Source: Venturia oleaginea (lineage: Eukaryota > Ascomycota > Dothideomycetes > Venturiales > Venturiaceae). Taken from it: a DNA stretch of 64,000 nucleotides. Below the pieces are notes generated by a model. It was given only the letters and a program-made list of their open reading frames with translations. It did no database searches and was not told where the DNA came from. The stretch is taken from the NCBI GenBank assembly GCA_013176395.1, contig JABMLP010000021.1, forward strand, positions 744,001 to 808,000, given 5' to 3'. A program made the position numbers and the translations under genes. Positions 1 through 12,755 of this stretch are shown one piece after another. Each line of letters opens with the position of its first letter. Position 1 is the stretch's first letter.

Positions 1-249
1 ACTCACCAACATGAGATATGGCTTCAGCCACCAAATCCGACGATGATGAGATCGGTGTACGCATTCCCCCAATCGCTTCCGTCGTCTTATTCTTTGTTCT
101 AACTCAGACACAGCTGATTATCGCCCGCGCTGCCATGTCTGTACCACTTCCAACGTCAGCAGCTCAACTTCACCCTCTGCCACGCTTTCTCTAATATTCT
201 GTGTAGCCTCAAGCCCGACAAAGAAGCACCAAGGACAAAGGGGCAACAG

Positions 250-1338
250 ATGAAGCTTATACTTGAGAACATGAGATTACAATATGACCAGATACGGTCC
301 GTAGCACTACAATATTACACATTTATTCAATGGAAGGCATACTGACGAAGAGCGAGTAGGAAACAAATTTTCGCCCAATGTCCCCGATCCATCCCACCCT
401 CTACCATCACCGCGCTTCGTACGCGGACATTTGACGCCCAACGAAGCGCGAAAGGTCTTAAAAATCTCGAAAAAGAGATCCTTGGTTTCCTTCGAGGGTC
501 TTACTCGGCATCAGATAAGGGCTCTCCGAAGTTCGCTCTTGGGCCCGTAGAAACCAATCAACCATATAGCAAACCTTTACCGCAGACACAAGGTTTGGAA
601 ATGCAGCCCTTTCTGCATGAGCTTGCGCCTATCCTGAAAGCCTTGGACATTTTTAATGGCCATGCTTTTAATGAATTAAGGGCTGCAGAAGCACAAAAGG
701 AGAAATTAGAGCTTAGTGGCATGGCGAGAACTCCACTCCTCAATGTGACGCCGAGGAAGAGATCGGCACATAATGCAAAGCTGGACAAACCACAAGAACG
801 GCCGCCCATGAAGCGGTCTGCTACAGGTTCCACAAAAGATGCTGAGAGATCAGTCGTCAAGAGAAGTGTGAGCTTCGCGCAAGCAAATCAAGAGCTCACG
901 GCCGAAAGGAGACTGAAAGAGAAGTCCAAATTTGAGCATTCGTCTCCAATCCTTGAGGCATCAAAGTTGCCCGCAAAACTTCCCGATCCCCCAAAAAGTC
1001 CCACTGCAGCACCGATCAGAGATCCTAGCCCGAACAACACAGATTACAAGCCCAGTCCTTATGCGTCCGCTGTGACGTCCGACTACACACCGAACAACGA
1101 GAATTCCAGGCCCAATGTTCAATCGATCACAAACAGGGTAATTGCTACAAACGGAACACACGACCCAGACCCAGCTTTCTCAAGCTCGCAGAACGGAAAT
1201 ATACACTCATCAAGAAGAAGACTGGTTACATTCTCTCTCCCACCGAGTCCTGAAAATTCACGACAGAAGATACCGGGGCCAGGCAGTAGAGATCCTAGGT
1301 TATTTCATAAAAAGCCGATACTGGATGATAGGCAATGA
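250..1338 (+). CDS. Hypothetical disordered protein, 5' end unresolved
   Basis: I do not recognise the family. The reading frame is open from 360 to 1338 and can be joined to 250-296 by a phase-2 intron at 297-359 (GTCCGT donor, CTGAC branch site, TAG acceptor), which removes the TGA at 343. The frame upstream of 250 is also open back to about 118, so the true start may lie in an earlier exon; an ATG at 18 followed by a possible donor near 55-57 is a candidate. The N-terminal third is mildly hydrophobic and helical. The rest is Pro/Ser/Lys-rich, low in complexity and basic (SVSFAQ, SPPSPENS), so probably disordered. It ends naturally at TGA 1338. The intron model is inferred from splice signals only. 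Confidence 0.5.
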
Positions 1339-1699
1339 AAAGTTAGAAACCAAGGCATGTTTGTTATGGCTAAAGAGGGCTCATGGCAAAATTGTGGATG
1401 GGAAAAGCATTGGAACGGTATTTGATACATATGCGACATAGTATGTGCCTAGCATGGAAATTTCGAGCGAAGATTGCGGCATGGAAAATGGCGTTTGAAA
1501 CAGAGATACCCCTGAAATGGAATATTTGTTGATCATAAGAAACCGTTGTAGGTAATGCTTATACTATGACTGTCGACAGCAATCCACACAAACTGGACAT
1601 GGACGAATCAAAAGTCTTCCATATTTTTGTCTGCACCCAGCAAACTCCCTATCGATTCTGGTTGCAACAAAGAAATCCTGCCGCTTCCCTTCAAATTCC
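1339..1699. other. Intergenic region, convergent genes
   Basis: This 361-bp stretch lies between two convergent genes. I see no convincing ORF, RNA gene or repeat in it. Confidence 0.6.
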
Positions 1700-2686
1700 T
1701 CAAAGCCACTGCTTATTTCCGTAGTGACTGACAAAACTTCCACCGCTCTTCTCCATGGTCGCTTCGTCGATTACTTTGAGGACCATGTCTACACTTTGCT
1801 GTGGAGAGATTGGTCCCTCGAAAGTGGGAGCGTATCCTTGGAACGCGCTGACCATTTGTTTGAAGCCTTCTAGTTCTTCGGGTGTATCTAGATTCTCGTC
1901 AACACATATTCTCCCCGCAATCCAAGACGAAAGAAGGAGAAGGGAGGGAGGAAGAACGTACGCGTCTTGTTCTCAGCCGTAGCTACCAATCCCGGACTTA
2001 CCCCCATGAACAAAATCCCCTCCTCCTTGTACGCGTTGTGGTATTTCACCACCAACATATTCAGAGCTGCTTTGGAAATGGAGTAGGGTGCTGCTGTCGG
2101 GATGGAAAAATCGAGCGCGAAATCCAAATCGGCCATTCCGGTTGTTATCGAGATTACTTTTTTGATGGGGCTTTTGCGAAGGAGGGGGAGGAAGGCGGTT
2201 ATCGTGTTGAATATTCCGACGAGGTTTATCTGGATTGATTTGTTGAAGTCTTCAAGGACGGCTGGGAGGTTCTTTTCGCTGGGAGTGAGTTAGTATTTAC
2301 ACTTAGTTCTTTTGTGTGTAGGGAGGAGTGAGTCGTACGCCTCGGCGATTGTGGTGAAGTTGCTTTCTTCGCTTACGTAGGCGGCGTTGTTTATGAGTAT
2401 GTCGAGGGTGCCGTCTGTGATTTTTGAGACTTCTTCGGCGGCTTTTTGGAGGGCGGGATGGTCTACGATATCGGCTTGGAAGATGTGGATGTTGCCGATG
2501 TTGTCTCTTTGGAGACGGGCGACGGTGGCTTCCTTGTTGCGGACGAGACCGATTACGGTGTTTGAGGGGTTTGAGGCTATGGTTTTTATGAAGGCGTACT
2601 GGGAGGATTAGCTGGGTCGGATGGGGAGAGGGCAGGAGGAGTACTCCGAGGCCGCGGGAGGCGCCTGTTACTAGGTAGGACGGCAT
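1700..2686 (-). CDS. Short-chain dehydrogenase/reductase (SDR), four exons
   Basis: NAD(P)-dependent oxidoreductase of the classical SDR fold; the substrate cannot be told from sequence. Exons on the minus strand are 2645-2686, 2339-2598, 1962-2278 and 1700-1887, with introns of 46, 60 and 74 bp carrying GTAC donors and CTAAT/CTAAC/TTGAC branch-like sites. The joined frame is 807 bp, 268 residues. The N-terminal cofactor motif TGASRGLG is at residues 7-14, an NNAA motif is in the middle, and the catalytic YSISK (YxxxK) follows VISITTG. The C-terminal GNKQWL ending is typical of fungal C-factor/norsolorinate-ketoreductase-like SDRs. Length and motifs look intact. Exon boundaries are inferred from splice signals plus continuity of the fold. 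Confidence 0.88.
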
Positions 2687-4975
2687 TTTGATGGGGTTTT
2701 TGGGTTGGTTGATATTGTCTTGAGGAAGATGTGATGTTTAGGAGGTCGAAGTGAATCAGTTGAGGTAGCGAAGTGGAGGCAGCCTTGCGATGCTCGAAGT
2801 TGAAGCAGATGAATGTGAGTGATGGTTTCCTCTTTTCTCGAGACAATGGCAGGCTTTATACCTTCTCTTACTCCATAACTTCTTTCAAAAATTTCTCAGT
2901 GCATTCTTAACCATCCATCCACTTCTCTATCGTGAGCCCATTGTGATTTCGCATTCGATGCAATTGACAGGGGATCATTTTCCGAATCCGCTTTAGCGTG
3001 TTGAAGGTTGGCCAATGAAAGAACGATCTATCGCAAGGGTCCACATTGAGATGATGACAAACCGACGGCCGGAGGAACGAGACACTGCGAGTTGTGGAGC
3101 TTATGCAATATCAACACAGTCAGGACGAGGGCGAAATCTTTGAATCGTCTTGAATATCCTGATTCCGCTCCGAATTTTTCCCTATCTCATTCATGTCAGC
3201 TAAATCTTCGCAAGGCTGATGAGTCAAGCCTTGTTACTTCGAAGTCATCCAATGGGAAACCCGGGAGTATGATTGTTGTAGGGTTCTTGTGGATGCTCTA
3301 GCCGCTCATATCTATCGGGACATCCTCCGCTTGTGCTCACTCACTTGATCTCAATAATCTATTTAAATCGGCGGTGATGACCATCTGCATCATCACTATC
3401 CGAGCCAGAGTGAACATCATCGGGCTAGATCCGGTTCGAACTCTGATGGTAACAAAATCTAGCCGTTATTCCTAGTAATCATTGATCTCCACAGAGAAAG
3501 GAACCCGTCATATCACGTCCTCTAAGATATGACTCTTCTCTGTGTGGTTAACCGGGTACAAAATTCGCACTTTTATAACCTTTCACCGCCATGCTTTGAA
3601 AACAGAGCTGTCCAGTCAGCGTCGAAAGATGACGATGCTCGTAACCTTTGTTGGTGCTTGTTTTACTATATCCGAACCTTGACGTTCTCGTTGTCGTGCT
3701 TGAGAGAGGACAACTCACGACCAAGATAAGATAGAATTGAGTACGATGATTCAAACTATTCTCTATCCTCCCTCTATTATTCAAATAGCGGCAACTAATG
3801 TGTATAAATTCTTGGACCTCGAGTTTACAATTCTTGCACCGAACCAGACTTTCTCAAATTTCCCATACTCTCCGGTATGTAGCATGTCCACTAGAAGCAT
3901 GTCGTGTGATGTGAAAGTCGGGATGATGCCTCACCAAATTGTCGCGCACGCACATTCTTCGCATGTTGATCGGAACCCCGAGACGAACGGTCGAGCCAAG
4001 CTCGTCTTCACGCCTCCTCACTCCACCACGCACCAAAATAAGCGAGAGAAGTTGAGAACAGCGCAACAGACAGGAGATATAAGGACGGAGAAATGACGAT
4101 TCAATGACAATGATTGAATCATGACCACGTAACAATAGAGTACCACTACCGCGTGACCATTCATGTCCAATGTTTCATAACTCATAACCCCAACGGCCCG
4201 ACACCGACAGTGGCTAGGGTGAGCAACGACTGGGCGCCAGGAACCCGCACAAGCCACGACATGACGATGGGTGAAGTTTCGTCTCCCGAGCGACTGACGG
4301 GTGACGCTTCTAGACTGTGTACACCAAATATACATAGTACGGGGAGACTGTGTACACAGAACATACATAGTACGGGGAAGGCAGAACGAGTCGACCACGA
4401 TACATCGGAAAGCCTCCCTCCATCATCTCTCCAGTAGTCCAATTGCAGTCTTGAACGCGTAGACGCAGGATCGGGACCAAGGGACACCCGGACACCAGAC
4501 CCTTGGCGACTGTTGTTTTCTGCCGGCAGGGAACGCTGAGATTAAAATTAGCATCTGTGCAATCCATCACCTGCCGCTCACCGCAGGACTCCCCGGACTG
4601 TCTAACTCCAGCCAACTCGGACTCTCTTTCTCACTTCCTCTGCCTCTGCCTCTGCCACTGCGTGCGAGCTACATTCGTTCTTTCTTTGCGCTGATACACT
4701 TGTCAGTTGCGTGCCGTTCCTTCCATACCTACATATACACACACACTCGTTTCCTACACGACCTCGCCATCTTCACCCGCCTCGATCCATTCCACGTCCG
4801 CTTCATCCAATCCACAAGAAGAACGGCCAACAACAATACGACTATTCATCGCGGCATTGAAGACCACGAACAATAACATCGACACTGTCTCGAACACCAC
4901 CACAACTCGCTCGGCACATACACCGACCGAATCCACACTCGCTTTACGCAACAACCACTCTCGTTAAACCAGACA
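2687..4975. other. Long intergenic region, no gene recognised
   Basis: About 2.3 kb between a divergent gene pair. Only short overlapping ORFs on both strands occur and none resembles a known family. Near the right end there is a pyrimidine-rich stretch (about 4620-4800) that probably belongs to the promoter/5' UTR of the gene at 4976. The tandem repeat at 4312-4377 is listed separately. Confidence 0.6.
4312..4377. repeat. Two-unit direct tandem repeat (~33 bp)
   Basis: Two adjacent units of about 32-34 bp share agactgtgtacac and catagtacgggg, with small differences between copies. It is non-coding, roughly 600 bp upstream of the membrane-protein gene at 4976. Function unknown. Confidence 0.8.
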
Positions 4976-5557
4976 ATGTCTCCTCACTCAATTCTCCACG
5001 CCCGGGACGGCGCTCCATCAGGATCCGAGCAAGTCTCGGCCATCACTCCAACAATGTACAACCTCCTCATCGCTCTGGTTGTCCTCTTCGCCCTCATCGT
5101 CATACTCGTAGGCGGTCTCCTAATCCTCCGAACTCGTCGCAACCGCAACAAACTGCGTCATTTGCAACAAGACGGTGCACTACCTACCTATGAACCCACC
5201 GGCCGCCGCTCTCTCATCCGCAGTACCCTAACCATCAACGCACCCGCCTACGTCGAGCATGAAAAGCGCCGTCTCATGAACGAGGGCAGCCCCCCTGGAA
5301 GTCCCATCCCTGAGATCCGCATTACATTCCCCGAAGAGGTGGATGAGGGCGGGCACAGGAAGTCGGGACGAGTCGTTGTTGTGAGGGTTGGCGAACACAC
5401 CGTTGGGATGGAACCTGTCAGTGAGAGCGCACCTTCCTACGAAGAAAGTGAGAAGGAGAGATACGAGAGTTTGGATTTGGACCGCATGGGAGGACTAAAG
5501 GAGAGGGTGAACAAGGAGTTCGCGGTCGGTGGAGAAGGTGACAAGAGGTGGAATTGA
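4976..5557 (+). CDS. Single-pass membrane protein, hypothetical
   Basis: A 193-residue protein with one strong transmembrane segment at about residues 29-52 (LLIALVVLFALIVILVGGLL), preceded by a short polar N-terminus and followed by a basic stop-transfer stretch RTRRNRNK. This predicts an N-out, C-in topology. The cytoplasmic part carries PTYEP and PSYEESE motifs that resemble PY-type sites, and an acidic/basic tail. No enzyme motif is visible. The ATG follows a long pyrimidine-rich leader (about 4620-4970). Proteins of this architecture are common in filamentous fungi; function is unknown and I do not assign one. Confidence 0.7.
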   Translation: MSPHSILHARDGAPSGSEQVSAITPTMYNLLIALVVLFALIVILVGGLLILRTRRNRNKLRHLQQDGALPTYEPTGRRSLIRSTLTINAPAYVEHEKRRLMNEGSPPGSPIPEIRITFPEEVDEGGHRKSGRVVVVRVGEHTVGMEPVSESAPSYEESEKERYESLDLDRMGGLKERVNKEFAVGGEGDKRWN

Positions 5558-6397
5558 ATCACCCACACACACGAAAGAGGTGAGATCTGGTACACCACTT
5601 ATTTTTATCACTTATTCGACTTCCTATTGCGACGCCCCTCGATCCCGCAGCAACACGAACGAGGCGCTTACGATTATTGCGCTTCGTTCACGAATCTCCT
5701 TTTCTCACAGCAGGAGTTACTGTTCTTCTATCCAACTTTTCTCTTCTATTTTCACGGCGGACTTATCTCGGGGGGTGTTTGGGTGCAGAGGGAAGAAATA
5801 CATGGCCGGTGCCGGAGACAGAACATGGGAAGCTGTCTTTGTACCATGATAACTGACTGTCTCACAATGGAAGGGCCGGATCGTCTTGGATAGGCTCAAC
5901 TTTTCTGGATTGGATGGAGACTATGGCTCTTCATCTGCTTTGTGTTTGTTTGAGTAGTTGATAATGTATGATACTGTGTCCCTCTGGTCTTGCCGCGTAT
6001 TGGTACGGCTAGGGATTAATACAAACAAGATTTCTATGGCCAACTCAATGGTCTCTCTCTTGACGAAAATAATTACTATTGAGCCGAACGAGTCAATCTT
6101 TGATGAGCACTTTGAAGAGCTTTGACATTTTGCTGCTGAAACTACTAGTGATGCACCTCAGCTGTAAGCATCCCATGCGCGTGGGTGACGATTCGGTACG
6201 CCAAGGCCAAGCTCAGCTGTTGACGAAACGTTCATTTTTCTGACACGTACCTCGAGTTCAATTGGACAAACTCTAGATATTTACAATTGCATCTATCTCG
6301 CTCTTTCAGTCACAACTATTCCCCAGACGATGGACTCGCGGTAGCGATACGCCCCATCCCATCCATCCCATTTGACACCACCTCGATACGTTTCGCC
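5558..6397. other. Intergenic region and probable GPI13 5' leader
   Basis: The 840 bp hold only overlapping short ORFs. An upstream ATG at 6287 is in frame with the GPI13 start at 6398 and could give a 37-residue extension; I prefer the downstream ATG because the extension has no family-like features. Confidence 0.5.
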
Positions 6398-9300
6398 ATG
6401 AGCGCCTCCACATCTAGACGACCGACTGGAAACTCCGAGTACTCCAGTATTAAAGGACATTTTGAGGCGGCGAAAGCTCGACAACCTCAGCAAGAGAGGG
6501 AGCTTGTCAATCGGGAGCAGAGAGAGGCTACGCAGCAGAGACGGAGTGGGCAGGCGCAGAGATATGCTGAGGCGAGGTTTACGGTTACGCAGGGGTTGCT
6601 TGTTGGGTTTTTTGGGTTGCTCTTGTAAGTTTTGGTCGTCTTTTTCTTTTTTGAGGGATGTTGAGGGATGTTGAGGGGATTTGGAGAAGGAGGGAGGAGG
6701 AGAAGGGAATGGGAACGCGGAGGAAGAGTGAGGAAGGGTTGTGAGAATGGATGGTCATGGGGAACGAAGAAAGGGAAGGGGAGAGAGAGAGAGAGACTGC
6801 TATAAAGATCGAATTGCTAATGATGATTGTATAGGATACTACACCTACTGGGCCTCTACCTCTTTACGTCCGGTTTCCTCCTTACAAGACTCGTTCTTCC
6901 TCATAAATCGGAATGCGCTGTTCCTCCTACAGGGCTGGAAAGCAGGTATCTACCTGGGAATAGCAAGACGGGGTGTTGGCATCCGAAACAATTTGAGAAG
7001 GCGGTGGTGGTTGTGATTGATGCGCTGAGATATGATTTCACTGTGCCTTTTCCTCCGCCACGGATAGGAGGTAGCAAAGAAGGGGTAGAAGTGAAAGAGA
7101 AGGATCAACCGCGACATTTCCACAATGCTATTCCTCTGTTCTACGAGACTGCGATTGCGAGTCCCCAGAATACGATTCTATTGCCGTTCATTGCGGATCC
7201 GCCTACGACTACATTGCAGAGACTGAAGGGATTGACGACAGGCACACTTCCTACATTTATTGACGCTGGTTCGAACTTTGCTGGAACGGCTATAGACGAG
7301 GATAACATCGTAGACCAATTACGAAATGCAAGCAAGAAGGTGGTCCACCTAGGAGACGACACATGGCACGCCCTGTTCCCCAATTCCTTCGAACCAGACC
7401 TCACCCACGCCTATGACTCCTTTAACGTCTGGGATCTACACACTGTCGATAATGGAGTCACTGAACATCTCATTCCCCTCCTCCAACCATCCAATGCTAC
7501 AAAATGGGACGTCATATTCGCTCATTATTTAGGCGTCGACCACGCAGGCCACCGCTATGGCCCAGACCACCCATCCATGAATACAAAGCTTAAACAAATG
7601 GATGCGACGATGCGTCAAGTCATGGAACTGATCGACAATGATACCCTGCTTATCGTAATGGGCGACCATGGTATGGATTCCAAAGGTGACCATGGCGGCG
7701 AATCAGATGACGAGATTGAAGCGGCGATTTGGATGTACTCTAAGCTCCCCAAGTTTGGTAGGAGAGCGAGGTTTCCCACCGAGCCACCTGTAAATGCGAA
7801 GTCGCAATCTGTGGCACAGATTGATTTTGTGCCGACTTTGTCATTGCTGCTGGGACTACCGATTCCGTTTAATAATCTGGGGAAACCAATTTTGGAAGCG
7901 TTCATCGGGAAAGATGGGAAGGGGTATCAAAATTTGGCGAGGGTGTATCGTCTTGCGGCTGCGCAGATTCATCGGTATATGGCTGAATACTCGCTTGTTC
8001 GTCGACTTGATGAGGATGCAACTGCGGCGCCAGCGAGTCTTTGGAATATGGCGCAGACGGTATGGGAGATGACAAAGAGTGGTAAAAAGATGGATGATGC
8101 TAAGTGGAATTCTGTCTTTGATGGGTTCTATAATTATCAGAGTGAGACGATTAGGGTATGTCGGATGCTTTGGGCTCGATTTGATGTACTTAGGATGGCG
8201 AGTGGGATTTTTGTGTTGGCGGTGAGCTTGGGGTTTATGGTTCTTTATGCCAGAGGTCTTGGAGCGCTCAGGCTGGCATTAAGTCCTGGGTTTGTCAAAA
8301 GAGGCGGCTTGGGCATGATTGGTGGAGCTGTTGCTGGTGCGGCGTTTGGATACACGGTTCACGATTTCTCGTTGACACATGCTGCGGTTTTGAGCGCAGC
8401 GCTTGGTGGCAGTGTGGGAATTGCAAATGTCTTTTACAAGGCTAGAAGCAGTCTTCGAATCCCTTACCCGACGACGATTTGGTCCTGGATTTCGGTCGTC
8501 TTCACCGTCGCCCTCTCTCTTGGGTTTGCAGCAAACTCTTTCACGATATGGGAAGATGAGATTCTCACTTTCTTCCTCTCGACAATTGGAATCCTCTTCC
8601 TCATTTCTTCCTTGAGACAGGAAGCAGTTGTTGATAGGGCGCTTGGATCTTACCATTCGGTCACATTCATTCTCCTTACCCGACTGGCCTCTCTCTCCAG
8701 ACTTTGTCGCGAAGAACAGATGCCTTTCTGTCGATCGACTTATTACGCCTCTTCCACCTCATCTACAAGCGCGAACTGGCAACTCGCCATTCCCTACCTC
8801 GTTGCCGCAGGATTGCCGAGTATTGTCCAGCAATTTTACGAAAATACAAGGAGTAATCATCCTGCGGCGAAATTATGGTATACATACCTCTTTCGTGCTG
8901 CCCTCACCCTCGGTGCTTTTTACTGGACACTGAACGCCGCAGACGACGGTGAATGGTTTGCCCCCGACATCAACCAATACTTGGGAACGGCAAAAGTGAC
9001 AGTCGCACAAATGGCTCTCGGAATCGCCATACCAGTTGGTTACTCGATCTACGTCTGGTCCGCACCATTTCTTTCCATCCTTTCAACACCTCTTCCCCGC
9101 CTTCGTGCTGGCCAAACAATACCACCCTCCGTGGCCAACACGGGCTTCTTATCAGAGGACGGAAAGAGCAGGATCAAAGTCTTAGGTTACTCCAATGCCC
9201 AAGGCACACGTTACTTCCTCCTCCCCACACTCTACGCCGCCGCTATAATAGTTCTCCAAAAGCCAGTCGGTGCCGGAACCATCGCCCTTATGCTCTGGTC

Positions 9301-9826
9301 CATCCTCTCCCTCCTCGAAATCCTCCACGCGAATAAACTCAAAGATTCGGCGATTGGACCTATCACCCTTGCCCTCCTAGGCGGATTTTACTATTTCAAA
9401 ACGGGTCATCAGTATACCCTTGCGAGTTTACAATGGGATGCAGCGTTCTTAGCTATGAAAACGGTTAAGTATCCTTGGTCTCCACTCTTGATTGTTGGAA
9501 ATACATATGGAGCTCAGGTTTTGGCGGTGGTGAGTGTGCCGGCTGTGGTGCTGTGGAAGAGAGATCCGAGGAGGAAGGGGTTGATGGCGGAAGTTGCCAA
9601 GGGGATGGTGACGCATTTTCTGTTCTATGCCACCGTTGGGTTGGCGACGGCGATGTGGGCGGGGTGGTTGAGGAGGCATTTGATGCTTTATCGGATTTTC
9701 AGTCCGAGGTTTTTGCTGGGCGCTGGGGCGGGGATGGTGGTGGAGGTTGCTGGTATATTCATCGCTGTGTTGGGGACTAGGTGGAGTTTTTTGAGTGTGG
9801 GAGGGGTTTTTGGGGTGGATTCGTAA
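6398..9826 (+). CDS. GPI13: GPI ethanolamine phosphate transferase 3 (PIG-O/GPI13)
   Basis: ER membrane enzyme that transfers phosphoethanolamine from phosphatidylethanolamine to the third mannose of the GPI precursor, the modification later used for attachment to protein. Exons 6398-6624 and 6835-9826 are joined by a 210-bp intron (GTAAGT donor, GCTAATG branch site, ATAG acceptor), giving 1072 residues, close to the yeast Gpi13 size. The order is a cytosolic N-terminus, a first transmembrane helix (GLLVGFFGLLL running across the splice), then a lumenal alkaline-phosphatase-like catalytic domain with VVVVIDALRYDF, HYLGVDHAGHRYGP and VMGDHGMDSKGDHGG, which hold the metal-binding Asp/His residues. 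A C-terminal half with many hydrophobic helices follows from about 8190. No frame breaks are seen. Confidence 0.94.
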
Positions 9827-10190
9827 TTAATGCAAAAGGGAAAGGCAAGGGGATGGGTGGGTAGATGTGGCTATAGATGGATTGTCAGGCGGGCAGATGA
9901 AAAACTAGGTGAGCATATAAAACCAGCGTCTCGCAATTAATTTACAATACCAACAGTCCAATCCCACATGAGAACCTGCCTATGGAATCCGCCTGCTGTG
10001 AGACATGTCACGAAAATGAGGGGATTGCATTCGCACGTCGCCCCTGTTTCTTTGACGCCGGAACGTGGGGTTTATATGGTTGTTCATCCTGATTTTGCTA
10101 TTGTTCCTTTGTCCTGCTGTTCCTGTTCCTGTTCTGATGCTTGTTATCACCGCTTCCTTGTTTTTCTTCGTTCTTGTCACCAGCCGGAAT
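9827..10190. other. Intergenic, left flank of transposon block
   Basis: No gene recognised. The stretch ends where the MULE-type terminal sequence begins (10191). Confidence 0.5.
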
Positions 10191-10240
10191 CGGCTAATGA
10201 CTGTATACCCACAATCATCGATTTTTCGGACCAGCACATA
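10191..10240 (+). repeat. Left terminal inverted repeat of MULE block
   Basis: Begins cggctaatgactgta and runs to about 10233 before diverging from its partner at 19686-19730. The partner has one substitution in the first 30 bases (tatacc against tacacc). Confidence 0.75.
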
Positions 10241-10785
10241 CACGCAATGACTACCACAATCATTTGGCATGAAGACAAATTCGTGTATATTTTAGTCATT
10301 AATTGTATGCGATAGTAACTGATTGTATGTTTGAGGCCAAAAGGTTCAGCCATTCATTGCATAGAGTCGCTGCTGTAATCGAAGTCAATCGCAGGGGCAT
10401 TACGCCGACCATCACCATAGAATGGCGCTAACCGTATTTGGATAATGTACAAACTCAAACTACACGGCAATCGACTCGACTCAATCAAATTCATCATTTT
10501 GGCTCAAATATCTCGCTCAGAACCGTGCTAAGGCCGCTATACATACTGCTGGCGGCCTCAAAATCGCTCATTCTTCCTCCGATAACAACTCAATGTCCCT
10601 ACCAATCTCGCTGGCATCGCAGGCGTCACTCATATGGTGCGACAGGAAGGAAGGTAGGTCTCTCTATAACGTTGAGCCATGTAGATTTGGATGCCGGTGG
10701 TTACATCGCCTAGAACTAGATTCTCGACGTTGTCAGTGCCAAAGAGTAGGATATTAGAATCGACTTTGAAGAAATCGGCAGCGCA

Positions 10786-12433
10786 CTAAGCATGAGCGCA
10801 GGGAAGATGTATGTCCTGCCACTCAAGGCAAGTACAAGTTCTCGCATCTAAATCGACGCGCCAGCCAATAGCGGCGGTGTTCAGAAGTCGTACAATTGCC
10901 TTGCCTATCTAATGTCAGTTTAGGAGCTTCAAAATGGCGTGATTTTGACATACCTTTCTTCTGTGGAACGCACATCATCTTCCGACCAACATCTCTGCGA
11001 TCTGCGATGTGGTTGACGGCAAATGTCGTAAAAACATTGTCCTTCCGTACGAACTCGCCGCGGTCATAGAACAGCTTCATTGTGGCGGTCCAGATGTCTT
11101 CCAACATGTACAGAATCGGCTTCCGCCTCTCATCAAGATATCTGCCGTTCATTGACTCTCCAACGCCAGATGTAGTGTGTCCGTAACGAGGAAACTCGTC
11201 GTAAGGCGCGTAGGCGGATGCCCAGCGATCAAATTTGCCGTTGTCAGTATCCTCAATATACTTGGCCGCCTCCGGGTTGAGAACACGTGTTTCTTTGAGA
11301 AGAGCTTGGAATTCGCGGTGGGAGGTGACACGGCACATCTGCTTGAATCTAGCCGTAATTATGTTGTTGAAGTGGTCATCTACATTCTCTGCAAGATGCC
11401 AGGTACAGTAGTAATGCCAGGAGCCCGGAAAGTACTTAGTGATAGCTGGGACGAGGCCTTTGCCGCGGTCAGTGATTATCGGAAACTCTCTAGGGTTATT
11501 GCCTTCTTCTCTGCCAAACATTGTGAGGTTTTCGACGATGGCTTCGAGGAACCATTCCCACCAATCTTTTGATTCTGTAGGTACGATTGCCCAGGCTATA
11601 AGGAGGTTGTTTTCGTCAGCATCCACAGTGGTGACAACAAGCAGGATGCCTCCATATTTGGAGGAGCAGTGAGTGCCGTCAAAGACGAGAAGACTACCAC
11701 ATCTGTCAAGAGCCAAAGTACACGTCGAAGGCATAATTACAGCAGCTTGAAAGACACCTCTCTCTGACTTGTACTTGATAGTAGCGCCGTTAAATAAGTT
11801 GCAGAGTTCAGCCCAATCTGCGCTAATGTCTCCCTCCTCCTCCGAGATGAACTCATGATCGTGAATCTTCGCGTCGTGAAGCGCCAGTAGCAAGGCTTTG
11901 ATGTACTGAAACTGCTTACTCTCCTCCCCTTCAATCTGGTTCCTAACCTCTACCACAGTGCGATGGGCTTGCCGGCTGGAGATCTTTTTGCCCTGCTCGA
12001 GACGTGCTTCATCTTGTACGAATTTCGAGGGGAGTTTGCGATTATTGGCGACGATATCGAAGTGGTTTCGAGCGAGATATTTGACTGAATGAACGCGCTG
12101 CTAGCCAATATGACACTGGGAGGGACACGTATGCTTCTTAAGTTGTCGTAACTTCCACTCCTTTGGCTTGCCTACGAGGGCTACTCGTATTGAGAAATGG
12201 CATGTATGCTTCTCACGACCACGGCATTTGAGTTGCCAGAACTGGGGCTTGCTGTTCTTAACGTTGAAAGGCTTATTGGCGGCCGCAATCGCGTCGGTAA
12301 TGAGGTTTTTGGCTTCCTCAAGAGTCTCGAAAGTCATTCCAAGCTGGAGCGTTGGATAGAGAGGGATATCTTCAGGTGCAGGAGGTTTTTGAGAGCGCTG
12401 GGACAGCGCTTGGCTTGATAATAGTGTCGCCAT
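10786..12433 (-). pseudogene. MULE transposase (copy 1), one internal stop
   Basis: Mutator-like transposase. The N-terminal DNA-binding region (PLYPTLQLGMTFETLEEAK, then a Cys/His cluster ending HTCPSQCH) is at 12101-12433. The same frame continues after a TAG at 12101-12103 into the catalytic domain with the DDE residues in FDGTHCSSKYGG, IITDRGKGL and TSGVGESMN. A phase-1 intron at 10905-10953 (GTATGT donor, TAG acceptor) joins it to a SWIM zinc finger (CTCLEWQDIHLPCAH), after which a TAG at 10786 ends the frame early. Copy 2 has Trp (GWRRPHS) where this copy has the first TAG, so the stop is readily explained by TGG to TAG. The C-terminus looks truncated compared with copy 2. Confidence 0.85.
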
Positions 12434-12534
12434 AGGTGTAATTTGAGGTTGTTGGTGTTGCTGAAATCGGGTTTTTGAGCAGAAGTTTGCACGGTAAGTT
12501 GCCCTTCACTGTGTTGACTATAACTATATTAATT

Positions 12535-12612
12535 GCGGTTAATTGCCGTATGAACACATACATCAAAAAATCTAGCCAACACATACATCCAATTGCTAGG
12601 ACATACATTGAA
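12535..12612 (+). repeat. Inner inverted repeat, partner of 19524-19600
   Basis: The sequence from ttaattgc through tgccgtatgaacacatacat, ctagccaacacataca and gctaggacatacattgaaa is almost identical to the reverse complement of 19524-19600. It is the inner part of the left terminal repeat of MULE copy 2; the outer ~130 bp seen at the right end are missing on this side. Confidence 0.8.
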
Positions 12613-12755
12613 AAAAATTGCTGATACATACATTGCTCTAATTGGTCAATTTCGTGCATCTTTCGCGAACACGCGTACGTGACTCTATATTTTGTTTACC
12701 ACATTTTGATATCTACATTTTTTACTTAATACAACTCAACACTACGCACTCAATT

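Noticed and set aside
558..860. Minus-strand 100-residue ORF
   Set aside because: Shadow of the plus-strand hypothetical gene; no start context or family resemblance.
8279..8656. Minus-strand ORFs inside GPI13
   Set aside because: Antisense shadows of a long conserved coding exon.
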